Part shown: positions 9,336 to 18,055 of the stretch, piece after piece | Position numbering within the stretch: the first letter of the stretch is position 1 | Layout: every line of letters begins with the position of its first letter | The notes under the pieces: generated by a model | Database searches by the model: none | What the model saw: only the letters and a program-made list of their open reading frames with translations | Told to the model about the DNA's origin: nothing | Translations under genes and position numbers: made by a program | Assembly: GCA_900319985.1 (NCBI GenBank) | Contig: ONQL01000003.1 | Location: forward strand, 1-64,000 | Origin: an uncultured Methanobrevibacter sp. | GTDB taxonomy: Archaea; Methanobacteriota; Methanobacteria; Methanobacteriales; Methanobacteriaceae | Reading direction: 5' to 3' | Length of the DNA stretch: 64,000 nucleotides

Positions 9336-10208
9336 TTACAACTTTAAACAGGCAACCCTTGGTTCAACAAAACAAGAAGGCCTGACTGAAACTATCCTAA
9401 CACCGCTTGCCCTTTGATTGCCTATATTGACATATGATCCTAAAACGGTCGTATTTCCACCTAAACCCAGAGGACCAATTTGAGTTTCATTCAATCTATC
9501 AGTAACGAACTTTTCGATTTCATTTTGATTATTCAAGTTGCCATAAGCAATTGATTTCAATAAAAGAGATGTAGCTTCAAAATGAGTTCTTCCTATGCCA
9601 ATTGCCGGAATAGATGGAGTGCAACCAAGCATTTTTAAAGAATCCTCCAACCAATCAACTGCAGTATTAATTACATTTGAAAAAGAACGTTTGTGATAAA
9701 CTCTAAATGTTTTTGCCCTTATTTCAGGACCTCCTCCTTCAAGCAGAAAATGAATGTTTAAAGTATCCGGAGAAACATCCCGTTTATATGTTGACTCATC
9801 ATTTACTGAGTCAATCAAAATTGGGGCCGGCTTAAGCATTCCAGGACTTTCAAATAAACCTTGACTTTGTTCTATTCTTTCAATTTCATTGCCTTTTACT
9901 GCCATAGGTCTTGCAGGAAGATTATTTAATCCCAATTCAATTCCTTTATGGATTTTATTTAAAAGATCCCCAGTAATTTGTCTTTCACAGCCCACTTCAA
10001 TAATAACATGAGCAATGCCCGTGTCATCACATAACGGAAATCTGGTATCTTGGGCAACTTCATAATTTTCTAAAATCTGTGATAAGCACCAGGCGGCATT
10101 ATCATCTGTTTCAATTTCAATAGCTTTTTTTAAAGCGTTTAACTTATCTTTTGACAACCGGGTTGATGCTTCAACGATGGAATTGGAAATATCTTCAATA
10201 ACATCCAT
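9336..10208 (-). CDS. Class I fumarase alpha-type hydro-lyase, alone
   Basis: Iron-sulfur hydro-lyase domain of the fumarate hydratase/tartrate dehydratase alpha family (290 residues, normal for a separate alpha subunit). Cluster cysteines fit the positions in LCDDTGIAHVIIEVG, LGCTPSIPAIGIGRT and VRPSCFVEPR. GGGPEIRAKTF and IGPLGLGGNTTVLG are family blocks, but several residues differ from ordinary fumarases. The start ATG at 10208 gives a clean N-terminus MDVIEDISNSIVEA four bases after the U32-like gene; the longer frame to 10370 is overlap. No beta subunit is next to it, so its partner or its different substrate is open. Confidence 0.82.
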   Translation of the reverse strand: MDVIEDISNSIVEASTRLSKDKLNALKKAIEIETDDNAAWCLSQILENYEVAQDTRFPLCDDTGIAHVIIEVGCERQITGDLLNKIHKGIELGLNNLPARPMAVKGNEIERIEQSQGLFESPGMLKPAPILIDSVNDESTYKRDVSPDTLNIHFLLEGGGPEIRAKTFRVYHKRSFSNVINTAVDWLEDSLKMLGCTPSIPAIGIGRTHFEATSLLLKSIAYGNLNNQNEIEKFVTDRLNETQIGPLGLGGNTTVLGSYVNIGNQRASGVRIVSVRPSCFVEPRVACLKL

Positions 10209-10212
10209 AAAA

Positions 10213-11115
10213 TCACTCAGGAATTGACAAATACTTAGAATCTTCTGGAGATGGAATCGCATCTGACATATAACTATCAATAACTCTTTTAACCAACATG
10301 ACCTGTTTAATTCTGGCCACAGCCTCTTTTTCTGTAGTATCCCAATTATGATTAGCTGCAACAGACCCACCAGTTTTCAAATAAACCGGAGACGCTACTT
10401 TAATAAAATCAGGAACTTCATAATGCCTTATAAATCCACCTGTAGACTTGGGATTTTCAGTATGCAAATCAATTGGAATATCAATTGCATTTCTAATGGA
10501 GGCAATCATTGGAATTTGCAAATCACGAACAGGATTTAATGAATTAAGACCAACATTTTCGAGTAAAATTGCAGAAGCAGGATTGCAGTGACCCGCATGA
10601 GCAGACAGTTTGAAATGAACATTTAATGGTATTTCGCCGGCTTTTCTCATTTTATTTAAAACGTACAGAAGACCCTCATCATACAACAGGATTCCGCGAA
10701 CACCCAACCTGCAAGCTCGTTTAACATCTTCAATGGCATAAACCAGATTATCATAGCCCCTTAACCTATATCCTATTCTGCTACCTTCTTTAGTGTGAAC
10801 AGTTGCTGAAGTGTCATAAGTTGCTCTAGGCCCTACGGCTAAAAACAATTCACATCCATAGTCCATGGCCAAATTAACCATTTCCTTAATTTCTTCATCG
10901 GTCAGCATCATTATTCCTTTGGTTTGGGTAACCCTATGAATAAATATATTATTTTTAACTGATTCTTTTAAAAGAGCATCCATGGTTTTTGGGGATTGGA
11001 TTCCCGGAACTTCAAAACGATATTGACCCCCATCTTTGAACCTTTTGTCAGATTGAAAATCATTGCGAGTATCTTCAATACCAATTTTTTTAAGAAATTC
11101 TTTTGTTTCATCCAT
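10213..11115 (-). CDS. U32-peptidase-like TIM-barrel protein
   Basis: 300 residues with the alternating pattern of a TIM barrel (TDEEIKEMVNLAMDYGCELFLAVG, AIEDVKRACRLGVRGILLYDEG, IPLNVHFKLSAHAGHCNPAS, IPIDLHTENPKSTGGFIRHYEV). It resembles proteins annotated as peptidase family U32, but I see no proven peptidase signature. It starts 5 bases after the PrpD gene and ends 4 bases before the fumarase-like gene, so it belongs to that operon. A sugar- or acid-metabolising TIM-barrel enzyme is an alternative. Confidence 0.6.
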   Translation of the reverse strand: MDETKEFLKKIGIEDTRNDFQSDKRFKDGGQYRFEVPGIQSPKTMDALLKESVKNNIFIHRVTQTKGIMMLTDEEIKEMVNLAMDYGCELFLAVGPRATYDTSATVHTKEGSRIGYRLRGYDNLVYAIEDVKRACRLGVRGILLYDEGLLYVLNKMRKAGEIPLNVHFKLSAHAGHCNPASAILLENVGLNSLNPVRDLQIPMIASIRNAIDIPIDLHTENPKSTGGFIRHYEVPDFIKVASPVYLKTGGSVAANHNWDTTEKEAVARIKQVMLVKRVIDSYMSDAIPSPEDSKYLSIPE

Positions 11116-11120
11116 AATAT

Positions 11121-12530
11121 CTACCTGTTTAATTTATCGACAATATAAGACATGGAATAATCTTCCAAAGAATCTATGACAGTCAAATTCTTTATATCAT
11201 ACATGGGATTCAATCCTTTAAATTTATCAATGAGTTCCCTTAACTGCAAGGGGTTTTCAAAATCACCCTTAGGAAGAAGTGTTAAATTTTGAAATACGCC
11301 ATTTCTAAACTGTTCATCCAATTTGATAATAACATTTGAAGGCCTTTTATCAGGATATAATGCATTCAGCTTATCATCAGAAATCAAAATCATTTTGTTT
11401 GCAATATTCTTAATGCTTTTTACAACATCAACATTGGAATAATTATCTAAAAGACCATAATCTATCAGTTGATTGATGGAATCCACACTAACTTCTCCAA
11501 CAACCAATGAAATTGCCACCGCATAAGGTAAACTCTGTTTAAGCTCTTCGAGATTCTTCGGATTAAAATTATTATGCTCCGCAGCTATTTTATATGTCTT
11601 AACAGCAACATTATCAATGTGCTCATATTCATCACCAATACTGGCCTTAAGCTTTAATGCAGTGTCAATTGAAGAATGCAAATGTCTGCAAAACGGATAT
11701 TTTTTAAAGTAAATATCTCTAACTCGGACTTTACCAACATCTTTGAGAGCATTCTCAAATGAGAAATTCTCCATGTTGAAATCCGTATTATCAAAAACCA
11801 TTGTTTTTAGAAAACCTTCATCACCTTCAAAGATAGTTCCACTACCTGTAAAACCATTTCTTGCCAACAATGCAGACAATAATCCATTATATGCAGCTTT
11901 TCCGGCATGCAATGCTTTGCCCATAGAACCGCCATGATCAGACTCCAAAAGACCTGCAGCTTGAGTACCGCACAATCCCAAAGCATTAATAATTTGTTTT
12001 TCATCAAGTTTTAATAATTTAGAAGCGACTGCGCCTGCAATAAAAGTACCAATAGTGCCTGTCGTATGGAATCCTTTATTTCTATGGTCTGGATTAACCA
12101 ATTTGCCCAATAAAATTCCCACTTCATATCCTACCATTACACCTTCTAAAAATTCTTTCCCACTTAAATCATTACTTTGAGAAATCGCCAGTGCAGTTGG
12201 AAAAATGACAGCCCCCAAATGAATTTGAGCACCTCTATGACCATCATCCAATTCAAGCACATGAGCGGCAACACCATTTAAAAAAGCAGCACTTAGAATA
12301 TCGGTTTTTACTTTTTTACCAATGACTGATGCTTTCATATTCAAATTTAAGTTTCCAGAAAATATTTCTTCAACTGTATTGAAAGCTATATTAGATGCAT
12401 CTTCACAAGACCCCCTGTAAGTTACTCCAAAGAAGTCTAAAAATGCAGCTTTAACAGTAGTGATGGATTCGACAGTTGCCTGTTCATATCTATAGTTTGA
12501 AATAAATTTAGAAATATTTTGTAAAAACAT
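11121..12530 (-). CDS. MmgE/PrpD family protein (2-methylcitrate dehydratase-like)
   Basis: The 469-residue protein belongs to the MmgE/PrpD family, whose members include 2-methylcitrate dehydratase, cis-aconitate decarboxylase and related cofactor-free enzymes acting on branched tri- or dicarboxylates. Landmarks are LNGVAAHVLELDDGHRGAQI near residue 85, NKGFHTTGTIGTFIAGAVAS near 150, GSMGKALHAGKAAYNG near 200 and KKYPFCRHLHSSIDTAL near 275. Length is normal. It is followed within 5 bases by the U32-like gene. The exact reaction cannot be read from sequence. Confidence 0.88.
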   Translation of the reverse strand: MFLQNISKFISNYRYEQATVESITTVKAAFLDFFGVTYRGSCEDASNIAFNTVEEIFSGNLNLNMKASVIGKKVKTDILSAAFLNGVAAHVLELDDGHRGAQIHLGAVIFPTALAISQSNDLSGKEFLEGVMVGYEVGILLGKLVNPDHRNKGFHTTGTIGTFIAGAVASKLLKLDEKQIINALGLCGTQAAGLLESDHGGSMGKALHAGKAAYNGLLSALLARNGFTGSGTIFEGDEGFLKTMVFDNTDFNMENFSFENALKDVGKVRVRDIYFKKYPFCRHLHSSIDTALKLKASIGDEYEHIDNVAVKTYKIAAEHNNFNPKNLEELKQSLPYAVAISLVVGEVSVDSINQLIDYGLLDNYSNVDVVKSIKNIANKMILISDDKLNALYPDKRPSNVIIKLDEQFRNGVFQNLTLLPKGDFENPLQLRELIDKFKGLNPMYDIKNLTVIDSLEDYSMSYIVDKLNR

Positions 12531-12621
12531 AAAACACCTATAATTAGTATATGTAAAAAGAACTATTAAAGTTAACTTATAATTTAAAACAATTTTTCAA
12601 AAAGAAAGAAAAAAAAGAAAG

Positions 12622-13113
12622 TTAAACGGCGGGAACTCCTGTAAGAACCAAAACTACATGTGCCACGATTGCCGCGCCATAATAAGTAGCCGCAATAACC
12701 AGAACAGTTACAACAATAGCTCTCCAACCTAAAGATTTAAATTCATTCCAACTTTTACCCATTCCAATACCGACATAAGCTAAAAATACAGTCACTATAG
12801 ATAAAAGTTCAACCTTTGAAACATAATAAAGCACAAATTCAGATGTAGGCATTCCTGGAAAAGCCAGTATAATACCAAATACACTGATGTAAATAATTGA
12901 AGAAATGTTAAAAGGTAAATACCTTTCCATCCATACGCCTGCAAGAGTAATACCTGATAAAATACCCATTCCAACTAAAGAATCAGTTATAGGATGTTTA
13001 TAACCTAAATAATTGCCAATGACAGTGATAACTGAAAATATCGCCAATAATAAAATCCAATTAAAAATTCCATGAACTGAAATATTTTCAGATCCATCAA
13101 TCAACTCAGGCAT
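12622..13113 (-). CDS. Small membrane partner of DUF3100 protein, copy A
   Basis: 163 residues with about five membrane helices, starting MPELIDGSENISVHGIFNW and including ELLSIVTVFLAYVGIGMGKS and EFKSLGWRAIVVTVLVIAA. It follows the DUF3100 gene with a one-base overlap, and the same two-gene unit is repeated at 14170-15570. The constant pairing suggests a two-subunit transporter, loosely reminiscent of small-plus-large carriers such as MadLM; that comparison is only inference. The nearby carboxylate enzymes make an organic acid a plausible substrate. Confidence 0.72.
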   Translation of the reverse strand: MPELIDGSENISVHGIFNWILLLAIFSVITVIGNYLGYKHPITDSLVGMGILSGITLAGVWMERYLPFNISSIIYISVFGIILAFPGMPTSEFVLYYVSKVELLSIVTVFLAYVGIGMGKSWNEFKSLGWRAIVVTVLVIAATYYGAAIVAHVVLVLTGVPAV

Positions 13114-13988
13114 TAGTCCTCCTCCTTTTTAGTAATTGAATCCTTTCCGATTTTTGGCTCTAGCCACCTGTACATCCTTTCAGTCAATGGAAGGGCAATA
13201 AATATTACAATATAAATACCTACACAGAAAGACAACAAATTACTGAATCCAGCAAATGCTTCAATTTGAGATTCCATTCCAGGAAATGCTGCAAGAGTCG
13301 GACCGATAGCAGCCGCATTCATACTGGCACTTCCAACACCACTGGCCATAGCGAAAGCATAAGGATGCAATGGCAGGAATGACAATGACAAAGTAACAAG
13401 GAAACTGATGAAAATTGTACCTATTACAGTACCTATAATGAATATTGCAAAAACCCCTCTGGATTCAGGAGAATTAAAACCATACCTATCAACAACTACA
13501 GCCACATTGGGTTCACGACCAATTGAATTGGTCATACCGATAGCTTCTTCCTTAAATCCTAAAAACAATGCAATAGGAAGAACCAAAATTGTTGCCAAAT
13601 GCCCCACTTCCTGTAAAATCAATGCGGGACCCATTGTAAAAATCAAATGAATTGACTGACCACTAGAAACAGCCAACTTAGCAATCAAAACACCAATAAA
13701 AAGCATCATAGCTCCCTCAGCAATGCGTGCCTGTTTTCTTCCAATCCAAGTAATAGGCTTTGCCAAATAAAACGCCAAGCCCAATACAATAGTATAAATC
13801 AAAGGCATTATAGTGATTGCAACATCCTCAGTTATGGGAATTTTTTGAGTGCCAATCAACTCAGCAATAACTACCAAAATAAGTACAGTACCATGTAATC
13901 TATAATCTCTCCACGGATTCTTCTTTAAGATTCGTTTATCAGTTTTTTCACGATAAATATGTTCAACCTGTTCAGGATTATCTTTCAT
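13113..13988 (-). CDS. DUF3100 membrane protein, probable transporter subunit, copy A
   Basis: 291 residues: a charged N-terminus (EHIYREKTDKRILKKNPWRDYR) then about eight membrane helices. Characteristic blocks are AIGMTNSIGREPNVAVVVDR, YGFNSPESRGVFAIFIIGT and HPYAFAMASGVGSASMNAAA, as in DUF3100 proteins. The small partner gene follows directly. The start ATG has GGAGTGG upstream, at an unusually long distance. Function is unproven; a carrier for a carboxylate is inferred from the downstream enzyme genes. Confidence 0.78.
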   Translation of the reverse strand: MKDNPEQVEHIYREKTDKRILKKNPWRDYRLHGTVLILVVIAELIGTQKIPITEDVAITIMPLIYTIVLGLAFYLAKPITWIGRKQARIAEGAMMLFIGVLIAKLAVSSGQSIHLIFTMGPALILQEVGHLATILVLPIALFLGFKEEAIGMTNSIGREPNVAVVVDRYGFNSPESRGVFAIFIIGTVIGTIFISFLVTLSLSFLPLHPYAFAMASGVGSASMNAAAIGPTLAAFPGMESQIEAFAGFSNLLSFCVGIYIVIFIALPLTERMYRWLEPKIGKDSITKKEED

Positions 13989-14169
13989 AGGAATACTGGC
14001 CCACTCCTAATTTGTATGAAAAATTTAATAAAATGTATTTAATATTACCTTTCTAAAAACACATTTATAAATCAATAGCATTTAATTTTCAAAATTTCAC
14101 TAAATACGAATAAAAATTTATAACAATATGAGGCAAAAATACACAAAAAGAGAATAAAAATTAAAAAAG

Positions 14170-14658
14170 TTATGCTGGAACACCAGTCATAACCAAGACA
14201 ATATGAGCCACAATAGCGGATCCGAAATATGTGGATGCAATAACCAGCATTGTAACAATGATTGCTCTCCATCCAAGAGCTTTAAACTCATCCCAACTTT
14301 TACCCATACCTATACCGACATAAGCTAAAAATACAGTAACAATTGATAACAATTCAACCTTTGAAACATAATAAAGAACTGTTTCAGATGTTGGAACTCC
14401 AGGAAATGCTATGAATATACCAATTACACTTATATAAATTATTGAAGATATGTCTAACGGAAGTTTACGCTCCAGCCAGACTCCAATTAATGTAATCAAA
14501 GCTAAAATTCCCATTCCTATAAATGAATCAGCAAGAGGATGGCCATACCCAATAAAATTTCCAATAACCGTAATTACTGAAAAAATTGTCAACAACAAAA
14601 TCCAGTTAAATACACCATGAGTAGACACATCAACAGGTTCATCAATCAGTTCAACCAT
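14170..14658 (-). CDS. Small membrane partner of DUF3100 protein, copy B
   Basis: 162 residues, a close paralogue of the protein at 12622: MVELIDEPVDVSTHGVFNWI, then the same helices with ELLSIVTVFLAYVGIGMGKSWDEFKALGWRA. It starts immediately after its DUF3100 partner. The pair duplication is recent enough that most blocks are unchanged. Function as for copy A. Confidence 0.72.
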   Translation of the reverse strand: MVELIDEPVDVSTHGVFNWILLLTIFSVITVIGNFIGYGHPLADSFIGMGILALITLIGVWLERKLPLDISSIIYISVIGIFIAFPGVPTSETVLYYVSKVELLSIVTVFLAYVGIGMGKSWDEFKALGWRAIIVTMLVIASTYFGSAIVAHIVLVMTGVPA

Positions 14659-15570
14659 TTAGTTACCCCCATTACTTGCCATATCGTCATCAGTGGAATC
14701 AGAACCTTTCTTATGATTTCTTCCAAGTTTAGGCTCCAATATATAATATAATTTTTCAGTCAACGGCAATGCTATAAATATCACAATATACAGACTGAAA
14801 GAAAATGATAACAGATTACTGAATCCTGCAAATGCCTCAATATTGGTTTCCAATGCTGGAAATGCAGCAAGAGTTGGACCTAAAGCAGCCGCATTCATAC
14901 TGGCGCTTCCAACACCACTGGCCATAGCAAAAGCATAAGGATGCAAAGGTAATAGTGAAGTACTCAAACTAGCTAAAAAGCTAATGAATACAGTACCTAT
15001 TATAGTTCCGATAATGAATAATGCAAAAACACCCCTAGACTCTGGAGAATTAAATCCATACTTATCTACAACAATACCCACTTCAGGTTCACGGCCAATT
15101 GAATTGGTCATACCAATAGCTTCTCTTTTAAATCCTAAAAGTATGGCCACAGGAAGTGCAATCAAAAGTGTTGCCAAATGCCCCAATTCCTGAAGTAATA
15201 AAGCAGGACCCATTTCAAAAATCAAATGAATTGATTGACCACTGGAAACAGCCAACTTAGCAATCAAAACACCAATAAATAGCATCATAGCCCCTTCAGC
15301 AATACGGGCTTGTTTTCTTCCAATCCAAAAAATAGGTTTGGCCAGATAAAAAATTAATCCTAAAACCATTGCATAAAGCAAAGGCATTATTGAAACTTCA
15401 ACACTTTCAGACAATGGAATTTTAATTGGACCTATCAGCTCTGCAACAACAACAAGCAAAAGTACAGTAGCATGCAACCTATAGTCCTTCCAAGGATTTT
15501 TTTTCAAAATTCTCTTATCGGTTTTTTCACGATATATATGATTAACTTGATTCGTCTCATCAGAAATAAT
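14659..15570 (-). CDS. DUF3100 membrane protein, probable transporter subunit, copy B
   Basis: Paralogue of the protein at 13113, with NSIGREPEVGIVVDKYGFNS, SPESRGVFALFIIGTIIGT and YAFAMASGVGSASMNAAALG intact, and an extra serine/aspartate-rich tail (KKGSDSTDDDMASNGGN). The start is uncertain. A GGAG site at 15577-15580 is followed by in-frame ATT codons at 15570 and 15567 and no ATG, GTG or TTG at the right distance. The nearest ATG, at 15600, is upstream of that site. I chose ATT, giving 303 residues. Confidence 0.7.
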   Translation of the reverse strand: MISDETNQVNHIYREKTDKRILKKNPWKDYRLHATVLLLVVVAELIGPIKIPLSESVEVSIMPLLYAMVLGLIFYLAKPIFWIGRKQARIAEGAMMLFIGVLIAKLAVSSGQSIHLIFEMGPALLLQELGHLATLLIALPVAILLGFKREAIGMTNSIGREPEVGIVVDKYGFNSPESRGVFALFIIGTIIGTVFISFLASLSTSLLPLHPYAFAMASGVGSASMNAAALGPTLAAFPALETNIEAFAGFSNLLSFSFSLYIVIFIALPLTEKLYYILEPKLGRNHKKGSDSTDDDMASNGGN

Positions 15571-15776
15571 AACCCACTCCCACCCAACATGAATAAACAT
15601 GCCATTAAAAATAATTAATAAAAAACTAATATATAAATTAGTATGATTCAATTCACAAAAGTTCAAAAAATGAGAATAAAAATCAGTGAAAATTAATGAA
15701 AAGTTCACAAAAAGTGAATATTTAAAAATAAATAATATTGCTTGATTATTAAAATAAAGACATTATTAAGAATAAT

Positions 15777-17036
15777 TTAATTTAAATCCATACGACAAAG
15801 AGGTTTTGATAGATGCCGCCTTGCAGAAACCGGTGTTTCATAAAATTTAGAATTTTTTAAATTACGTGTGATTACAATAGGAACTTTTTTGCTAGATTCT
15901 ACCTTATTTCCACAACGCTTGCATTTAAATCCTTTATTTTTGCCTGCAGAAGTCATTCTTTTCCCACATTCGCAAACCGGATTTTTATATTCAATGTCAT
16001 TTAATTTTAACATTTGAAACTTCTCAATATTGAATGTATTTTGTTCACCAATACCACCAAAGACTTTGATAATATCGCCCGGCCTCAAATGAGAAACAGT
16101 TTTTCTAAAGTTTTTTGTTGGTTCATAAGCACCACATTCAATCTCCCCCGAATCATCAGAGATTAAAAAGAACATATGCCCCCCATCGATAATCTTAGGT
16201 TTGTTTTTAACTTCACCAACAACTTCATAGCATCCGAATTGATTCATATCCGAAATTCTGTCAGCTTTTTGAATATGCATATCAGTGTGTTGATTTGTCT
16301 TGAAAATACACCAGTCCACAATAGGTTCATTAACCTTTACTATGCTTTTTGCCAAATGCAGTGCATCAACATTATTGGATCTGATACCATATAAAACTGG
16401 ACATGGAGTTTTAGGTTCAATTGCAATATAATCTTCAGAATAATCAATATTTTCAAACGTATCTGGAAAAGTTTTTTCATCCATCAGATAAACAGAATCA
16501 TAATCTATTTGTCTTTTAGTTCCGTAATTTTCAGAACTCCTGTATGTAAGTAGCTCATAAGTACAGTCAGATAAAGGCAGGCTTATCGCTGCAATCGATC
16601 CGATTATTCCTCTGCCTTTTTTGAATTTATGAATCTCACAACCCACAGATTTTCCGAATTCATCTGCCTCTTCAATTGTAATGAATTCATAAATTGCCCT
16701 AAATGCATAATCTTCCATTTCTTTAGTTATTTCACCATCATAAAAGATTACACCAGGATTTGTATTGTCACAATCAAACATAGACAACTTTTCAACTTCA
16801 TCCAATACAATTTGGCGAGCAAAATCAGCCTTATCATCATTCAATATCTTTAAACTAACTCCCCCATTGCCGCGAGTTTTAAATCTTGCAAAAGGGTTTA
16901 ATCTAATTAAATGAGGATAATCAACTAGTTTAATCCCATTATCTTTAAATTTATTGATGATTTGACTTGCCAAATAAGTAGTACACATTCCATCAGGAGA
17001 ATCAGTATCATCAATTCCAATATATAAATATTTAAT
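15777..17036 (-). CDS. tiaS: tRNA(Ile2) 2-agmatinylcytidine synthetase TiaS
   Basis: Modifies C34 of the AUA-decoding tRNA(Ile) with agmatine and ATP; an archaeal enzyme. The N-terminal kinase-like block is KYLYIGIDDTDSPDGMCTTY. The middle holds GRGIIGSIAAI. An OB-fold region follows (YEVVGEVKNKPKIIDGGHMF), and the C-terminus has a zinc ribbon with two Cys-x-Cys or Cys-x2-Cys pairs (CECGKR and CKRCG). Family proteins begin only a few residues before GIDDTDS. AAGGTGG is followed 5 bases later by an in-frame ATT at 17036, giving M-KYLYIGIDDTDS. The alternative TTG at 17051 lies upstream of the ribosome site. Confidence 0.93.
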   Translation of the reverse strand: MKYLYIGIDDTDSPDGMCTTYLASQIINKFKDNGIKLVDYPHLIRLNPFARFKTRGNGGVSLKILNDDKADFARQIVLDEVEKLSMFDCDNTNPGVIFYDGEITKEMEDYAFRAIYEFITIEEADEFGKSVGCEIHKFKKGRGIIGSIAAISLPLSDCTYELLTYRSSENYGTKRQIDYDSVYLMDEKTFPDTFENIDYSEDYIAIEPKTPCPVLYGIRSNNVDALHLAKSIVKVNEPIVDWCIFKTNQHTDMHIQKADRISDMNQFGCYEVVGEVKNKPKIIDGGHMFFLISDDSGEIECGAYEPTKNFRKTVSHLRPGDIIKVFGGIGEQNTFNIEKFQMLKLNDIEYKNPVCECGKRMTSAGKNKGFKCKRCGNKVESSKKVPIVITRNLKNSKFYETPVSARRHLSKPLCRMDLN

Positions 17037-17101
17037 TACAACCACCTTCAATAAATATAGATTATATTAGAGTTAAAACAATATATAGTTTACAAGAGGT
17101 C

Positions 17102-17117
17102 AGTTAATATGTTAACT
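17102..17117. promoter_or_regulatory. Inverted repeat across the start codon of the HTH regulator
   Basis: Perfect 6-bp arms AGTTAA and TTAACT around TATG, with the ATG start of the regulator inside. It could be an autoregulatory site for the XRE-type protein or an RNA hairpin over the start. In DNA this AT-rich, chance is possible. Confidence 0.3.
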
Positions 17118-18047
17118 AGAAGCCAATTACTACACAATATCGAAAATCTGTTAAAGTCTCAAGGTTATAAAACTTCAGACATTTATGAACAGGGGTCATT
17201 TGATATTGTAGCTCGTAAAAACTTACTTATTTTACTTTTAAAAACATTTCAAAATATAGACAGCATTAATGAAAGCAATGCTTATGAAATGAAGCAATTG
17301 GCCAACATATTTCTTGCTTCCCCAATCATAATTGGTGAAAAATCAAGAAATGGCCTTTTGGAAGAAGGAGTAGTGTATGAAAGATATGATATCCCAACCA
17401 TCGGCTTTGAAACCTTAAAAAATATGATTATTTATAATGAATATCCAGAAATTCTAGCAGACAGAGGAGGATATTTCGTTAAGATTGACGGTAATGTTAT
17501 AAAGCAATATCGTGAAGAATATTCCCTGTCCCTAAAAGATTTAGCCAATTTGGCCCATGTATCAAGAGCTACCATGTACAAATATGAAAATGAAATAGTC
17601 CGTGCAAATACTGAAACCGCAATGATTTTGGAGGAAATCCTAAATACAAAAGTTACATTAGACATCGATTTATTAAAACAACCCCAGACAGATGATATTG
17701 CATTCAGTAACGGTGATGATACTCTTGATTTGTCAAAATTAGGATATGGAGTTGTTTCAACCAATAAAAGTCCATTTGATGCTGTAGCTAAAATGAAAAG
17801 TTCAGACAAGCAATCCCCACTGATTGCTAATGTTGAAAAAAACAGAACTGAAAAAACCTTAAAAAGAATGGCAGTTCCTTTAAAAGACTTGTCAATGGTT
17901 ACAACATCAGAACCCGTATTTATCATCAATAATGAAAAGATTAAAGAATCAATCGGAACCATACCCGTAATTAAATCTTGGGAACTGAAAGAATTTGAGA
18001 ATTCAAAAGAATTACTGAAAATGATTAAAGAAAGAAAAGAGAATTAG
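17109..18047 (+). CDS. Archaeal XRE-type HTH transcriptional regulator
   Basis: 312 residues of the widespread archaeal putative HTH regulator family. The N-terminal about 120 residues form an alpha/beta domain resembling a nuclease-like fold (YEQGSFDIVARKNLLILLLK). The helix-turn-helix is near residues 138-182 (LSLKDLANLAHVSRATMYKY). The rest is a family-specific C-terminal part. It overlaps an inverted repeat at its own start and is followed 8 bases later by a cysteine-rich gene. Target genes are unknown. Confidence 0.88.
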   Translation: MLTRSQLLHNIENLLKSQGYKTSDIYEQGSFDIVARKNLLILLLKTFQNIDSINESNAYEMKQLANIFLASPIIIGEKSRNGLLEEGVVYERYDIPTIGFETLKNMIIYNEYPEILADRGGYFVKIDGNVIKQYREEYSLSLKDLANLAHVSRATMYKYENEIVRANTETAMILEEILNTKVTLDIDLLKQPQTDDIAFSNGDDTLDLSKLGYGVVSTNKSPFDAVAKMKSSDKQSPLIANVEKNRTEKTLKRMAVPLKDLSMVTTSEPVFIINNEKIKESIGTIPVIKSWELKEFENSKELLKMIKERKEN

Positions 18048-18055
18048 GTGGCAGA

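Noticed and set aside
10209..10370. N-terminal extension of the fumarase-like gene
   Set aside because: It is only open frame overlapping the U32-like gene, has no family similarity, and the ATG at 10208 is well placed.
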